DNA from: Streptomyces sp. LBL
GTDB taxonomy: Bacteria; Actinomycetota; Actinomycetes; Streptomycetales; Streptomycetaceae
Assembly (NCBI RefSeq): GCF_029893585.1
Contig: NZ_JARXYX010000038.1
Span: 30,307 to 94,306, forward strand
Direction of reading: 5' to 3'
Length of the DNA stretch: 64,000 nucleotides
In this document: piece after piece, positions 63,732 to 64,000 of the stretch
How positions within the stretch are numbered: the stretch's first letter is position 1
How the letters are laid out: each line of letters begins with the position of its first letter
The notes under the pieces: generated by a model
Told to the model about the DNA's origin: nothing
Databases searched by the model: none
Seen by the model: only the letters and a program-made list of their open reading frames with translations
Program-made: the position numbers and the translations under genes

Positions 63732-64000
63732 ATGCAGCTCAGGTACGCCTTCAGGTTGTACCCGGACACCGGCCAGCAGAGGGCGTTGGCGAAGGCGTTC
63801 GGATGCGCCCGTGTCGTGTTCAACGACGCGGTCCGCGCCCGTGAAGACGCCCGCAAGGCCGAGCAGCCGTTCCCCAAGGCCGCAGAGCTGTCGAAGAGGC
63901 TGATTACCGAGGCCAAGCGGACAGCGGAACGGTCCTGGCTGGGCGAGGTCTCCGCGGTCGTCCTCCAGCAGTCCCTGCGCGACGCCGAGACCGCTTACCG
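63732..64000 (+). CDS. tnpB: TnpB (IS605 OrfB) N-terminus (partial)
   Basis: ATG 63732 opens MQLRYAFRLYPDTGQQRALA, KAFGCARVVFNDAVRAREDA and KRLITEAKRTAERSWLGEVS, the typical N-terminal helix-turn-helix region of IS605 OrfB proteins. TnpB proteins are RNA-guided nucleases related to Cas12. The gene runs off the right edge, so the RuvC and zinc-finger parts, and the guide RNA at the element's right end, cannot be seen. It is divergent from tnpA, with a 25-bp gap. Confidence 0.9.
   Translation, partial: MQLRYAFRLYPDTGQQRALAKAFGCARVVFNDAVRAREDARKAEQPFPKAAELSKRLITEAKRTAERSWLGEVSAVVLQQSLRDAETAY

Larger units (their letters stand above)
63140..64000. mobile_element. IS200/IS605-type insertion element (truncated by window)
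   Basis: The element has subterminal hairpins, a leftward tnpA (broken) and a divergent rightward tnpB that leaves the window. The left boundary is estimated from where the interrupted gene stops making sense; the exact end and target tetranucleotide are not determined. Confidence 0.8.

Noticed and set aside
1..64000. tRNA or rRNA genes
   Set aside because: The intergenic gaps were read for cloverleaf ends and GTTCGA-type loops; none was convincing.
63732..64000. TnpB guide RNA (omega RNA) within the window
   Set aside because: It would lie at the right end of the element, downstream of tnpB and beyond 64000.

Overview
The window is high-GC chromosomal DNA with Streptomyces-style genes: GTG starts, ATGA/GTGA stop-start overlaps, a conservon (cvn) operon, an iron box, an argCJBDR operon and a leaderless promoter style. 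From memory, the gene order (rar-type conservon, betaine transporter, glnA4, infC-rpmI-rplT, pheST, argCJBDR) follows one arm of the Streptomyces coelicolor chromosome core. I assign the genus with confidence but not the species.

Region by region. (1) 1-2590: a divergently regulated urea/guanidine carboxylase operon (partial carboxylase plus two DUF1989 subunits) with its TetR repressor. Its operator recurs in front of an amino-acid-type permease at 9.0-10.6 kb, so these two blocks probably form one guanidine/urea nitrogen regulon split by the conservon. (2) 3013-7806: a conservon cvnA-B-C-D followed by a CYP157-like P450 lacking the ExxR motif. (3) 7800-16892: an RluA-type pseudouridine synthase, the permease, an iron-box-controlled siderophore-interacting reductase, a 5'-3' exonuclease, and a glycine-betaine ABC transporter whose permease is fused to two substrate-binding domains. 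(4) 17364-25789: XRE-cupin and LysR regulators, then a glnA4-type catabolic cluster (class I amidotransferase hydrolase, FadR/GntR regulator, glutamine-synthetase-like ligase, aldehyde dehydrogenase, SDR) and an alanine-racemase-like PLP enzyme. (5) 26068-29944: a proline-rich membrane protein and a mycosin-like subtilase. (6) 30053-39102: SseB and DUF1844 proteins, infC (rare ATC start, structured leader with an intrinsic terminator), rpmI, rplT, an SPOUT methyltransferase, a soluble sensor kinase, pheS and pheT. (7) 39266-49318: a SpoIIE phosphatase, an XRE-TPR regulator, Nudix, 3-hydroxyacyl-CoA dehydrogenase, a family-10-like glycosidase, an EamA transporter and MocR regulator with overlapping start codons, a degenerate histidine phosphatase and a DUF6314 protein. 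(8) 49736-54599: argCJBDR behind an ARG box, ending in a 26-bp perfect hairpin. (9) 54803-62131: ApbE, two FMN-binding proteins, two ferric-reductase-like membrane oxidoreductases and a divergent OmpR two-component system. This looks like an extracytosolic flavin electron-transfer module. (10) 62118-64000: an L,D-transpeptidase, a gene fragment, and an IS200/IS605 element with a broken tnpA and a partial tnpB running off the window.

Two threads cut across the window. One is an abundance of short tandem repeats (6-18 bp units) at gene edges and in low-complexity protein segments, twice iterating a gene's own stop codon. The other is a ~33-nt G-rich mini-element found both in frame inside argJ and out of frame inside the IS transposase.
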